From NCBI RefSeq assembly GCF_904849725.1, contig NC_058518.1, positions 506,403,225-506,467,224 of the forward strand: a stretch of DNA of 64,000 nt, written 5' to 3'. The notes under the pieces are model-generated. The model was not told the origin of the DNA and did no database searches. It saw only the letters and a program-made list of their open reading frames with translations. This stretch comes from Hordeum vulgare subsp. vulgare (lineage: Eukaryota > Streptophyta > Magnoliopsida > Poales > Poaceae). A program made the position numbers and the translations under genes. This document shows positions 55,936 to 64,000 of the stretch, one piece after another. Position 1 is the first letter of the stretch. Every line of letters starts with the position of its first letter.

Positions 55936-56095
55936 CGCCGTCGTCGCTCCAATTGGGTGGACATGAACCGCTTCAGCGTCACCATTTCCATGATAACCCG
56001 ACGAGGAATCAGCCTCCCCCCTCCCCCCTCCCCACTTCCTACTTCGCCCTCCTCCTCCGCTGTCGCTCCGATTGGGTGGACATGAATCGGCATGT
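55936..56095. repeat. Two-copy repeat, about 120-bp period
   Basis: TCGCTCCAATTGGGTGGACA near 55945 and TCGCTCCGATTGGGTGGACA near 56063 start two similar units; TGAACCGC/TGAATCGG follows. Short, non-coding. Confidence 0.6.
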
Positions 56096-56159
56096 GTACT
56101 TATTTGGGCCAAGCCATGACCAAACCGGCCCAACTCGGGAGAAGCATTTGCTCACTAGC

Positions 56160-56880
56160 GCACACCCTATGTTTTTTTTCTTTTTTTATATATTTACGAA
56201 ATTGAGAAGTATTTTATTTAAATTTTACAAAATGTATAACGTGCGTTCAAAATATGTTGAGACGGTAGTACCAAAATTGTTTAAAATTATTCGTACCATT
56301 TAAAAAAGTTTGTGATATATAGTAAATGTTCACGTGTTTCAAAAAATTATAGTTTCATGTTAAAAAATGTTTTATGCAATGTGGAAATAGGTTTATAAAT
56401 GTTACAATATGTTTTACCATTCAAAACAGAGTTTGATGACATTTAAAATAAATGTTCACTCATTTCAAAAATATGTTCATGAAATTTTCAAAAATTGTAT
56501 ATACATGTAAAAAATTTGTTCATGTAATTTTCGAAAGAGTTGTACCATTCACAAAAACGTTTGTGACACTTAAAACAAATATTTACACCTTTCAAAAATA
56601 TGTTCTTGACATGTCAAATTGGCAAACAAATGTAAGACAATGTTCACATAAATATAAAAAACGTTTTGTGCAACTCAAATTTTTTTACATGTATTTAAAA
56701 ATGTATACATTTAATATATTTTTTAAAGATCAAACATGTATTTGGAAAATGTGGAACATGCTTGAAAAAATGCTATGCATGTATACCAAAAATTTAGAAA
56801 TGTGTATTGAAAAAGTCAACATGTATTGAAGAAAAGGAAAAGAACAAAAGCAAAAATACATATAAATAACAAAACCGATA
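56160..56880. repeat. AT-rich degenerate array (ATGTTCA / TTTCAAAAA words)
   Basis: Words such as AAATGTTCAC, TTTCAAAAATATGTTC and ACATGTAAAAAATTTG recur every 20-40 bp for 0.7 kb. The ORFs on it (for example 56452-56829) are composition artefacts. It is related in style to 58780-60180. Confidence 0.6.
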
Positions 56881-56998
56881 CTAAAAACATAGAAACAACA
56901 AGAAGAAGAAGAAACCAGATGGAAGGTTCTAAGATTGGTTCGAAACTGTTCATGCGAGGTGACCCACACGTATGGTTTTTAGGGGGATCCGGTTGGCA

Positions 56999-57139
56999 GC
57001 GCCCACAGGACTAAAGGGACTCGGAAATTAAGAACGTTTCCAAACCGCTCAAGATGGTAACATATTGGGATGACCCATTTAGTGTCGCCCACCCGACTAG
57101 AGGGACTAGGAAATTAAAAAACTTTTCCAAAATCGCTCA
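56999..57139. repeat. Two-copy 88-bp repeat broken by a TIR element
   Basis: CGCCCAC..GGGACT(C/A)GGAAATTAA followed by TTTCCAAA and CGCTCA occurs at about 56999 and 57087. After CGCTCA copy 1 continues AGATGGTAACATATTG. Copy 2 is interrupted and resumes after 58514 with AGACGCTAACTTATTG, which gives the empty-site structure for the next element. Confidence 0.75.
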
Positions 57140-58514
57140 CAGCGACAGCAGCGCTTCGCGCCGCGCCCAAAAAAATTATTTGCCGCGCGCGCTTCGGCTG
57201 GTTTGGCGCGTCGCGCAGCGCTAAAATGCAGCGCGCGCGCCGCTCTAGCAGCGCGCAAAAATGCAAACATGTGAGTTTGACACAAATAAGTTGATGCATA
57301 AAAGTTCATCCAACCAAGTTCAAAATACAAACAAGTTCAAGACATATGAATGAAAGACACATCAATCATCATCTTCCAAGAAGAACAAGTGCTTCTCCCA
57401 TTTCAACAACTTAGCTCGCTCCTCCATGCCCACCTTCCTCTCCTCCAATGCCACTTTCCTCTCCTCGGCGGCCACCCTCCTCTCTTCGGCCGCCAACCTC
57501 CTCTCCTCGGCCGCGGCATCTTGGTTCCTTGCCATTTTCCTCACCTCGCTGGCTTCTTTTCTTGCCTTCACAATAGCTTCCATAGCATTTATGAGCTCAT
57601 CATCTCCTTTCCTCTTCTTCTTTTCGGTTTTGTCCTTCTTGCACCCATCCAGTCGTTTTGGTTTCGAGTATGAAACCGAGTTGGGTGTGGGGCTTCTCTT
57701 GTCCTCATGACTTGATGCATCCTCCTCCTCATCATCATCATTCAACTCAATTGTTCGCTTGCGTTTGTTGCTCAAATGCAAATCATCCAAATCTTCACGC
57801 TTCTTCCATTTCTCATCATCCTTCAACACTTCATAGCAATGAGGCAAGGTAAAGATCTTTCCTTTCTTGATCTTCCCTTTCTTGGTTGTCTTCGGTAGAC
57901 GCCGCGCCGGTCCGCCGCCCTGCAAGCTTCTTCTTCGTCTTCGAGCTCCTGGAACCGTCCGCCTTCTTCTTCTTGCCGGATGTTTTTCCTTTCTTCGACC
58001 CCACCACGGCGGCACGGGACGGGACGACGGCGTCACTGACGGCGCCGACGCGACGCCACCCGTCGGCGTGGTCATCCGCGGCGGCAAGAAGAGGTTGCGT
58101 GCGAGGCCGACGGTCGGTGGAGCTCCGGCGGTGGCGGCGCCAACGCTCGCTGCGCTAGGGTTTTCGGCGGCGGTGGCGGCGGCGACGGCGGCCGCGGCGG
58201 GGGGCTCGCGGCTGTACAGCGGGGTGAGCGGGGTGCCGGTCTGCGCGTCCATGGTGGCAGGGGCGCTGGCGCCGGCGCGCGGTGCGAAGGAGGAAGAAAG
58301 AGAGAGAGAGTTCGCGCGCGCTCGAGTCTGCCGCGCGCGGAAGTGTGCGCTCCAAATTACCAGCGCGGGATGAGGCTATGGACAACGCGCCCAACTTGTT
58401 TTAGCGCGCGCGCGGTTTTTGCGCGCCCACTGGAGCATCACGCCGCGTCGCGCGCGCGCTAAAAAGGGATATTTTTGGATGCGACGCTTTTTTGCGTTGC
58501 TGTTGGAGATGCTC
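57140..58514 (-). mobile_element. PIF/Harbinger-like element, 1375 bp, with an ORF1-type protein
   Basis: The right-end complement is GAGCATCTCCAACAGCAACG, the same terminal type as at 47727 and 51823. The left end begins CAGCGACAGCAGCGC and appears to have lost its outer GAGCATCTC. The 3-bp repeat TCA flanks it at 57137-57139 and 58515-58517. Both ends are rich in GCGCGC. It carries one minus-strand ORF and no DDE transposase. Confidence 0.75.
57362..58252 (-). CDS. Harbinger ORF1-like protein (NAM-associated C-terminal type), 296 aa
   Basis: ATG at 58252 (MDAQTGTPLTPLYSREPP). Layout: Ala-rich N-terminus (1-60), an Arg-rich stretch (about 85-115), then FTLPHCYEVLKDDEKWKKRE (about 138-157). 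An acidic run (LNDDDEEEDASSHEDK) and basic KKDKTEKKKRKGDDE follow. The C-terminal amphipathic helix is built of repeated AAEERRxA/EERKVxxEE units and would be a coiled coil. PIF/Harbinger elements encode a Myb/SANT-like ORF1 protein beside the transposase; the CYEVLKDDEKW block and E-E-R helix match its C-terminal part. The Myb-like domain is absent, so this is an internal deletion derivative. The Arg-rich part reads as Lys/Ser-rich in another frame, so a pair of frameshifts is possible. Confidence 0.7.
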   Translation of the reverse strand: MDAQTGTPLTPLYSREPPAAAAVAAATAAENPSAASVGAATAGAPPTVGLARNLFLPPRMTTPTGGVASAPSVTPSSRPVPPWWGRRKEKHPARRRRRTVPGARRRRRSLQGGGPARRLPKTTKKGKIKKGKIFTLPHCYEVLKDDEKWKKREDLDDLHLSNKRKRTIELNDDDEEEDASSHEDKRSPTPNSVSYSKPKRLDGCKKDKTEKKKRKGDDELINAMEAIVKARKEASEVRKMARNQDAAAEERRLAAEERRVAAEERKVALEERKVGMEERAKLLKWEKHLFFLEDDD

Positions 58515-58779
58515 TCAAGACGCTAACTTATTGCAGGAAGCGTGATATATCCGCGGACAACTCTTTCGGAATTTTCTATTCATAGCTCTATGTGAAGTGG
58601 TGTTTGGGGTTTGTACGGGGAGGGGAACGGAGCGATTATAATGGGCTGGCACATTTAGCGGGTTGCAGCACCCTGGTTTTGAGACCTTTTCTAGCCGTTT
58701 TTTTTCCTGGTTTTGGGGAACTTCTAGAAGATTCCCTGAACCGTTTTTTTTCTTTTCTGTTTGTGTTTAAAAAAATGTT

Positions 58780-60180
58780 CTAGATTTACAAAAAAAAATC
58801 TAGATATTAAAAAAAATTGATTGAAGAAAATGGTCTGTATTTTCTAAAAATGTTCTTCAAATTCGAATAAAGTTCACACTTTATAATTTTTTTAGGAATT
58901 TAAAATTTGTTCAGGTTATTAAATTTATTCACAATTCAAAAATTGTTTTTAGTTTCAAAATTTGCTTGCAGATTCAAAAAATATTCATATTTTTATTGCT
59001 CACAATTCGAACAATGTTCACAGTTTCAAAATTTGTTAGCAGATTCGAAAATTATTCACATTTTTATAAAAAAATTTACGAATTTGAAATTTGTTTACAA
59101 TTCAAAAAAAGACCAGGGTTTCAAAATTTGTTCAGAATTCGAAAAAATTTCACACATTTATATTTTTTTTTCATGAATTTGATATTTCTTAATGTTTTAA
59201 AATTTGTTCACAATTTGATAATTATTCGCGGTTTCAAAATATGTTCGCAGATTTGAAAAATGTTCCCATTTTTTTCGAAATTTCAAAAATTGTTCATGTT
59301 TTCAAAAAAATCCCTCATTTTCAAAATTAGAAATATGTTCCTGCTCTTTTAAAATTTGTTCACAGTTCAAAAAAGGTTCACACTTTTGTAATTTTGTTCA
59401 TGAATTTGAAATTAGTTTACAATTTGAAAAACATTCGCAGATTAGAAAAATGTTCCCAGTTTCAAAATTTTGTTTCGAAATCTCAAAAAATGCTCTCATT
59501 TTCAAAAACCCTATCATGATTTTTTTTCACCAATTAGAAATATGTTCCTGTAATTTTAAAACTGTTCCCGCTTCCATATTGTTTCAAGATTTTTCAAAAT
59601 TTCTTCTGAAGATTCAAAAAATATTCGTGCTTTAAAATTTGTTTGGGTTTTTTCAAAATTGTTCTCCTTTCAAAAAAAATGTTAATATTCAAAAAATGTC
59701 GTGTTTTAAAAAAATTGTCTGCGCTTCCAAATTTATTCGGGTTTTTTCAAGAAAAAATTCTCAAGATTAATGAAATGTTCGTGCTTTAAAACATTGTTCG
59801 CGCTTCCAAATTTGCTCTCAGTTTCAAATTTTGTTTTGAAAATTCAAAAAATGCTCGTGCTTTCAAATTTGTTCATGGTTTTCAAAATTTCTCTTAGTTT
59901 CAATATTTGTTTTGAAAATTCAAAAATGCTCGTGCTTTCAAATTTGTTTGTGGTTTTTCAAAATCCTTCTCCTTCTTAAAGTTTTGTTCTCAAGATTTGA
60001 AAAATGTTCGTGTTTTAAAAAAATATTCGCGCTTTGAAATTTGTTCGTGATTTTTCAAAATTGTTCTTCAAATTAAAAAAAATGATTTTTGCTTCAATAC
60101 AAAAAGAAAAGGAAAAAGGATAGAAAAAACAAAAACTCAAAAAAAGTAAAAAAACACAAAAGAAAAATAGTAACAGAAAA
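58780..60180. repeat. 1.4 kb AT-rich degenerate array (TTCAAAATTTGTTC words)
   Basis: Words such as TTTCAAAATTTGTT, GATTCAAAAAATGTTC and GTTC(G/A)(C/T)(G/A) recur roughly every 25-35 bp over the whole stretch. Many short ORFs result (VSKF, SNLF, FKIC repeats) and none is a gene. The period is irregular, so it looks like an old expanded array or the interior of a large TE. Confidence 0.75.
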
Positions 60181-60429
60181 ATTGGAAATGAAGCTGAGGC
60201 GGCCCCATGTGCGACGCAGGACTCCCTGCCGCAAAGAGCGGCAGGTAGGAGCTCCCAACTCTCTCCTCCATCACGAATCGAGCTTCTCCCAAAAATATAT
60301 ATGTCTTTAGCAAGACCATAAGCTGGCAGCCCACTTAGATAGCAGACCAGCTCTAGATCCTGACCATAGGCTGGCAGCCCAATTAGATAGCAGGTGACAC
60401 ATTTGGGAAGGAAAAACAAATGGTTTGCA

Positions 60430-60875
60430 TGCTCCTTGGGAGGGGCAGGCACATACATACATGATCTGTTCGCCGAGCCCTCGTCCGGACGGTGCTTCTA
60501 GTGTCGAAGAAGAGACGAATCTCATGGATCCGCCCGACATTTGTCTTCGGTGGATGCGTCTGGATTATGTCGTTGTTCGTCTACTTTTGTTTGTTTATAC
60601 GTTAAATCCTTTAGATCTATGATTTTTTTTTCATTGGCGAAGGTTGTTGTTGTGATACGTTGCTCATATGATGTCTTAACACGACGACTTTTCAACACTA
60701 TACTACAACAACACTTGTCCGGTTTGATTAAGGAGGGACGTGGACGACACCGTGTCTTCGGCTCATTTCAGTAATTGTGGATGTCACTAGATGGTCTACG
60801 AATATTGACGTAAGTTTTATTTATGTTGTTTTTATACTACCTTGACTATTGATGAATAAAAGTCTTATCTAAAAA
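60430..60875 (+). mobile_element. Retroposon-like 3' part, copy 1
   Basis: ACGACGACTTTTCAACACTA, CGTGTCTTCGGCTCATTTCA then GATGGTCTACGAATATTGACG are paralleled at about 63840-63990. It ends in TTTATACTACCTTGACTATTGATGAA with an A-rich tail (60868 on). Copies of this kind are common in Triticeae and look like LINE- or SINE-related 3' ends, but the class is a guess. Confidence 0.45.
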
Positions 60876-60916
60876 ACATGAGGTTTGATGGATGACTATG
60901 CGAGTAAGCGAGAGAG

Positions 60917-61563
60917 TTAGAGCATCTCTAACGGACGCGTCAAAAATCATGTGTACAATAAAAACCGCTGTTTTGGCGTGTGAAACGGTGGCTGCTTTCT
61001 CCCCGCGCTCCGTCGCCACGCCTTGTCCCCTCGTCTCTTCCAGCGCCTCCTCGCCCTCGCGCCCCCGTAGCAGCTACGGCGTCCGCGCCCGTTCCTCCGG
61101 CGTGTTTTATGCGGAGATCCGCTCCGACGACACGCGCCTTGAGCTCGGCTCGTTCGAGACCGCCCGTGCGTACGACGCAGCGGCGTGGCGCCTCAGGCAG
61201 CCTCAAGCGCAGATGAATTCCCCTGCTTCTGGTCACCGAGGAGGACCGCCGCGTCCGGCAGAATCGGGAGCGTTGCCTTGTGATCGCTGATAGGGACGAG
61301 GCCACCATGGTGGAGTGGCGCCAACGCTTCTCAGAGGACGTTGCCGTCGAGAACGAGTTCTAGGTGCGGAGGATGGTGAAGCGAGCTACGCGTTGCCAGG
61401 ACAAGCGTCATCGCAAGGCACTGACGATTTTCCAGCTAGGCAACACGAATACGATTTGGGACTCGAACGATTCTCGATGGGAGGACGCGATGCTTCCCTC
61501 ATCGGACTGCACCACTGAGAAGGAGGAGTAGTCTAGTTGTATTTTATTTCATTGGAATGTTTT
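60917..61563 (+). mobile_element. Harbinger-like left end with AP2 cargo; right end not found
   Basis: TTAGAGCATCTCTAACGGAC at 60917 has the terminal type of the other GAGC elements, preceded by TTA, a valid Harbinger target. Directly inside lies an AP2/ERF-derived coding fragment. I could not find the matching right terminus, so the end given here is only the end of the coding-like part. Confidence 0.5.
61069..61363 (+). pseudogene. AP2/ERF domain gene fragment, frameshifted
   Basis: From 61069 the frame encodes SSYGVRARSSGVFYAEIRSD, then TRLELGSFETARAYDAAAWR: an AP2 domain with its Arg/Trp-containing strands and the helix ARAYDAAAW. The usual YRG is SYG, and about four residues are missing before ARAYD. 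Near 61220 the frame shifts; a second frame (61232-61363) encodes VTEEDRRVRQNRERCLVIAD and ends at TAG. Further similar codons follow to 61530 (ending TTEKEE). AP2 proteins bind GCC-box DNA; this copy is broken and is best read as captured sequence amplified by a transposon. Confidence 0.75.
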
Positions 61564-62160
61564 ATGAATTTGAATCTGCTTGTTAGTTTGTATTTGAATT
61601 TTAATGTTTGTCAATGAACTATTTGTATTTTAATTTTAATTTTTGTCAACGAATTAATTGTATTTGAATATATCTCCGTGAATCTAGGAACTTTTGCTTG
61701 CATTGTATTATTTGGTCTACGTACCAAACTATAACATTCGAGATTATGCAGGATTATACATCAAAGATTTAGTATTTGTTTTTTATATATGTTTAAACGC
61801 GTTTAACCGTGCCTATTAAAGCATTGCTTTGATACGTTAAATTTTACAGCATCTGAAAAAGCTAGCACGCCGACGGTAAAAAAAGCTCTTTCAAAGGTCA
61901 CATTTTTCAATTTTTTTGTGCATGCTCGACACGTATGAGGCATGACGGAGTGCAGCTTTTGGTAAGCTATACCTACAAAATTTTGCAATCAATGACGAAG
62001 TGCATCTTTGGCGGCTGCATTTTCTTTTACCAATCGACCCGCCTAGCATGACCAATTCAGAGCTGATCTTGACACGACCGCCCATCACTGCGCCGGCAAC
62101 AATGAAGAGTTAACAAGACCGGTGACGATGAGCTAGCAGCAAGTCAGACAGAGCCGGCGC
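61564..62160. other. Upstream intergenic region of the 154-aa gene
   Basis: AT-rich with TTTGTATTTGAATTTTAATG and its variant repeated at about 61587 and 61622. No gene. Confidence 0.4.
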
Positions 62161-62177
62161 CGGCGATCTCATCACAA

Positions 62178-62185
62178 TATATATA
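62178..62185 (+). promoter_or_regulatory. TATA box of the 154-aa gene
   Basis: TATATATA in CACAATATATATACTAC, about 120 bp upstream of the ATG at 62299, which leaves room for a 5' UTR of about 85-90 nt. Confidence 0.6.
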
Positions 62186-62298
62186 CTACAGAACAAAGCT
62201 AATAACTTCACCTCAGACTACCACACGCAGCTACTACATATATCACCGTGCCATCCCGTCGCGCCAGCAGAGCACGAGGACACGCCTTCTCCGATCGC

Positions 62299-62763
62299 AT
62301 GGCCGGCCTCGTGTCCCGGCCGCGCCGAAGCGTGCAGGTGTACTGGGCGCGGAGGAACTACCAGCGCCTCGGTTCGCCGTCGCGGCGCAGCCTGAGGGTG
62401 GCCCGCCTCGGCGGCGCGGCCGGGGGCAGGCCGCGGACGACGCCAGCAGGCGCCGTGCAGCGCCGTCTGCGGTGGCTGGCCGGCGTGGCCAGGCTGCGCG
62501 CGGCCGCGCTGCTGTCTCCCGTGCGGCTGCTCGCGAGGCTGCGGGACGCGTACGTCGACGCCATGCTGGCGCTGGCCGGGGGCGCCGGGCGGCCGTGCGC
62601 CGCGCTGGCGACGAAGCCCCGGGAGCAGGGCGAGCTGTGGGCGAAGCGGGTGCCCCGGGCCCGGTCGACCGCCGGCGGCGACTTCGAGCGGCGGATGATG
62701 GCGCACATCTACAGCGCGCTCGTCACGCCGGAGCTGCCCGGCGCCGCGCACGGCACGGCCTGA
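62299..62763 (+). CDS. Uncharacterised basic 154-aa plant protein
   Basis: Intronless ORF with a TATA box at 62178. I chose the ATG at 62299 (MAGLVSRPRRSVQVYWARRN) because it is the first ATG downstream; the frame upstream has no ATG. The protein is Arg- and Ala-rich (RRLRWLAGVARLRAAALLSP). It has a central LLARLRDAYVDAMLALAGG helix, a basic KRVPRARST motif, and a C-terminal DFERRMMAHIYSALVTPEL. The combination of a RDAYVDAML helix and a (D/E)FE-R-x-(M/L)-I-Y end recalls a plant-specific small-protein family of unknown function. Third-position GC is very high, as in grass monoexonic genes. The overlapping minus-strand ORFs are shadows. Function unknown. Confidence 0.7.
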   Translation: MAGLVSRPRRSVQVYWARRNYQRLGSPSRRSLRVARLGGAAGGRPRTTPAGAVQRRLRWLAGVARLRAAALLSPVRLLARLRDAYVDAMLALAGGAGRPCAALATKPREQGELWAKRVPRARSTAGGDFERRMMAHIYSALVTPELPGAAHGTA

Positions 62764-63270
62764 TTAAATCCTGGGCATGCCATGACAGGCTTAATAATTT
62801 GCTGGCTGTCTGCACCGGCGATTAACGCTTCCTCGTGTTTCATCGAATCGATCTGCGTCCTCTGTTGTTGAGGTAGTGGCACAAGTGTAACAATAGTGCC
62901 GTGATTTCACGATTTTACGTTCTTAACCACAAGCTACGCACATGAATTTTGCAGTGATGCAGCTTACTTGGTCACAAGATAAAATTGCCTGCTCTTGAAA
63001 AGTTGTGATTGAAACCAAACCTCCCACATTTCACCCAGATCAATAGTTAACTAGGGCTCATTCTGAACTTCTGATCACGATCCTTCCATTGTGCACTTTG
63101 TGCAAAAGTCCAGAGAAGAATATGCAATGTATCTAGGTCTTGGAGCATCTTGCTTGCGCTACTGCACGAAACCCCATCCGAGGCAGAACTAAATTAGCTA
63201 TCCAAGGTCGCAAAGTGCATAGAAAGGACGAGCTCCATAGAGCTTTTGATATTTTTTTCAGCGAAAATAC
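62764..63270. other. 3' flank of the 154-aa gene
   Basis: No gene or repeat recognised. The 3' UTR and polyadenylation site of the 154-aa gene should lie here. Confidence 0.4.
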
Positions 63271-63272
63271 TA

Positions 63273-63417
63273 CTCTCTCCGTTCCTAAATATAAGTCCTT
63301 TTAGAGGTTAGGACTACATACAAATATATATGAACATATTATGTAGTGTAGATTCACTAATTTTGCTCCGTATATAGTCCCCTACTGAAATCTCTAAAAA
63401 GACTTATATTAAGGGAG
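63273..63417. mobile_element. Stowaway MITE, 145 bp
   Basis: The left TIR CTCTCTCCGTTCCTAAATAT and the right-end complement CTCCCTTAATATAAGTC flank an AT-rich core with TATAAGTC near both ends. The TA duplication is at 63271-63272 and 63418-63419. Confidence 0.88.
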
Positions 63418-63599
63418 TAGTATTTTGTTAGGGTTTCATGAATATATGCGTATTTGTAGTATACACTTGTAGAATTTCATGAACATATGTGTTCATATGT
63501 AATGTGTAAAAAATATGAACGTATATGTTCTTTATTTTTTAAGATCTTTCTTTAAATTTTGTTAGACTTTGTGTCTTCCTCGGACAGACGAGACGGCGA

Positions 63600-64000
63600 T
63601 GGCTCCCTGAAAATGAAATAAGTTTTTTTCTGCCTAGCCCTCATTCTGATGGTGTGTCTAGCATGGTGGATGAGCGTGTGTAGGTATATCCCCCGTGGAT
63701 CTGTCTTTAGTAGATTTGCTCGGATGGTTGTTGTTTGTTTTTGTTCGTGTGTTTTCAGGTTGGGTCCTTCTGATCTACGCTACTCTTTATTATCGACGGC
63801 GGTTGTTGTTCCGGTGCATTGGTTCTATGGGACCTTAGCATGACGATTTTCCGACTATCTACTATAACAAATTTTGTCTGACTCCGACAAGAAAGGGGTG
63901 ATGCAGCGTCGCGCCTTTGGCTCGCTTCAGTGTTTGTAGTCGCCATAGGTGGTCTATAAATCTGAATATAATTTTTAGTATTTCTAGTGTTCGTTATACT
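63600..64000 (+). mobile_element. Retroposon-like 3' part, copy 2, running off the window
   Basis: Segments TTGGGTCCTTCTGATCTACG, ACGATTTTCCGACTATCTAC, CGCGCCTTTGGCTCGCTTCA and GGTGGTCTATAAATCTG parallel the copy at 60430-60875 but less decayed. No ORF in it is convincing. Confidence 0.45.

Overview
This window is plant nuclear DNA from a Triticeae grass (wheat, Aegilops or barley type). Evidence: BARE1/WIS/Angela-type Copia LTRs, Gypsy LTRs of the Triticeae 'TGATACGTC' type, Stowaway MITEs, GT-AG introns and a grass-like 20S proteasome beta1 gene. Family names come from remembered LTR starts, not from a search.

Region 1 (1-38473) is almost entirely nested retrotransposons. A minus-strand Copia element (Copia-1, from before base 1 to 25231) carries two insertions of one non-autonomous Gypsy family. 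Gypsy A (2576-13258, plus, TSD CTCCT) lies in its pol gene and Gypsy B (18256-24947, minus) lies in its 5' LTR. Gypsy A was itself hit by a 2.64 kb solo-LTR-like unit (3971-6610, TSD CCCTC) that carries about 14 copies of a 15-bp palindrome just upstream of a TATA box. Gypsy A and B share LTRs, PBS, leader, 3' spacer and PPT, but A encodes gag-protease whereas B encodes an unrelated 227-aa protein in the same place. To the right, a truncated third Gypsy (C, from about 25541) has a 3' LTR (28221-38473) split by a composite DNA transposon. That transposon carries a PPR-like gene fragment and is split in turn by a deletion-derivative Copia (Copia-2, 31144-36761, TSD GAAAT) that still has a 530-codon RT-RNase H ORF.

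Region 2 (38474-50440) holds the one clear housekeeping gene: an eight-exon minus-strand gene (40553-44161) for the proteasome beta1 (beta type-6, PBA1) subunit. All splice sites are GT-AG and the catalytic residues are present. A 749-bp hAT-like element with an 8-bp TSD sits in its last intron. Its 5' flank belongs to an old tandem duplication whose second copy (46.5-49.1 kb) has no coding region. Small DNA transposons fill the area.

Region 3 (50440-64000) has two probable small host genes: a 148-aa minus-strand ORF ending in CFSL (50906-51352) and a 154-aa plus-strand ORF (62299-62763). Around them are PIF/Harbinger-like TIR elements, one with an ORF1-like coiled-coil protein and one with an AP2/ERF fragment, plus a 29-bp minisatellite, long AT-rich degenerate arrays, MITEs and retroposon-like tails. 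I found no tRNA, rRNA, CRISPR or bacterial features.
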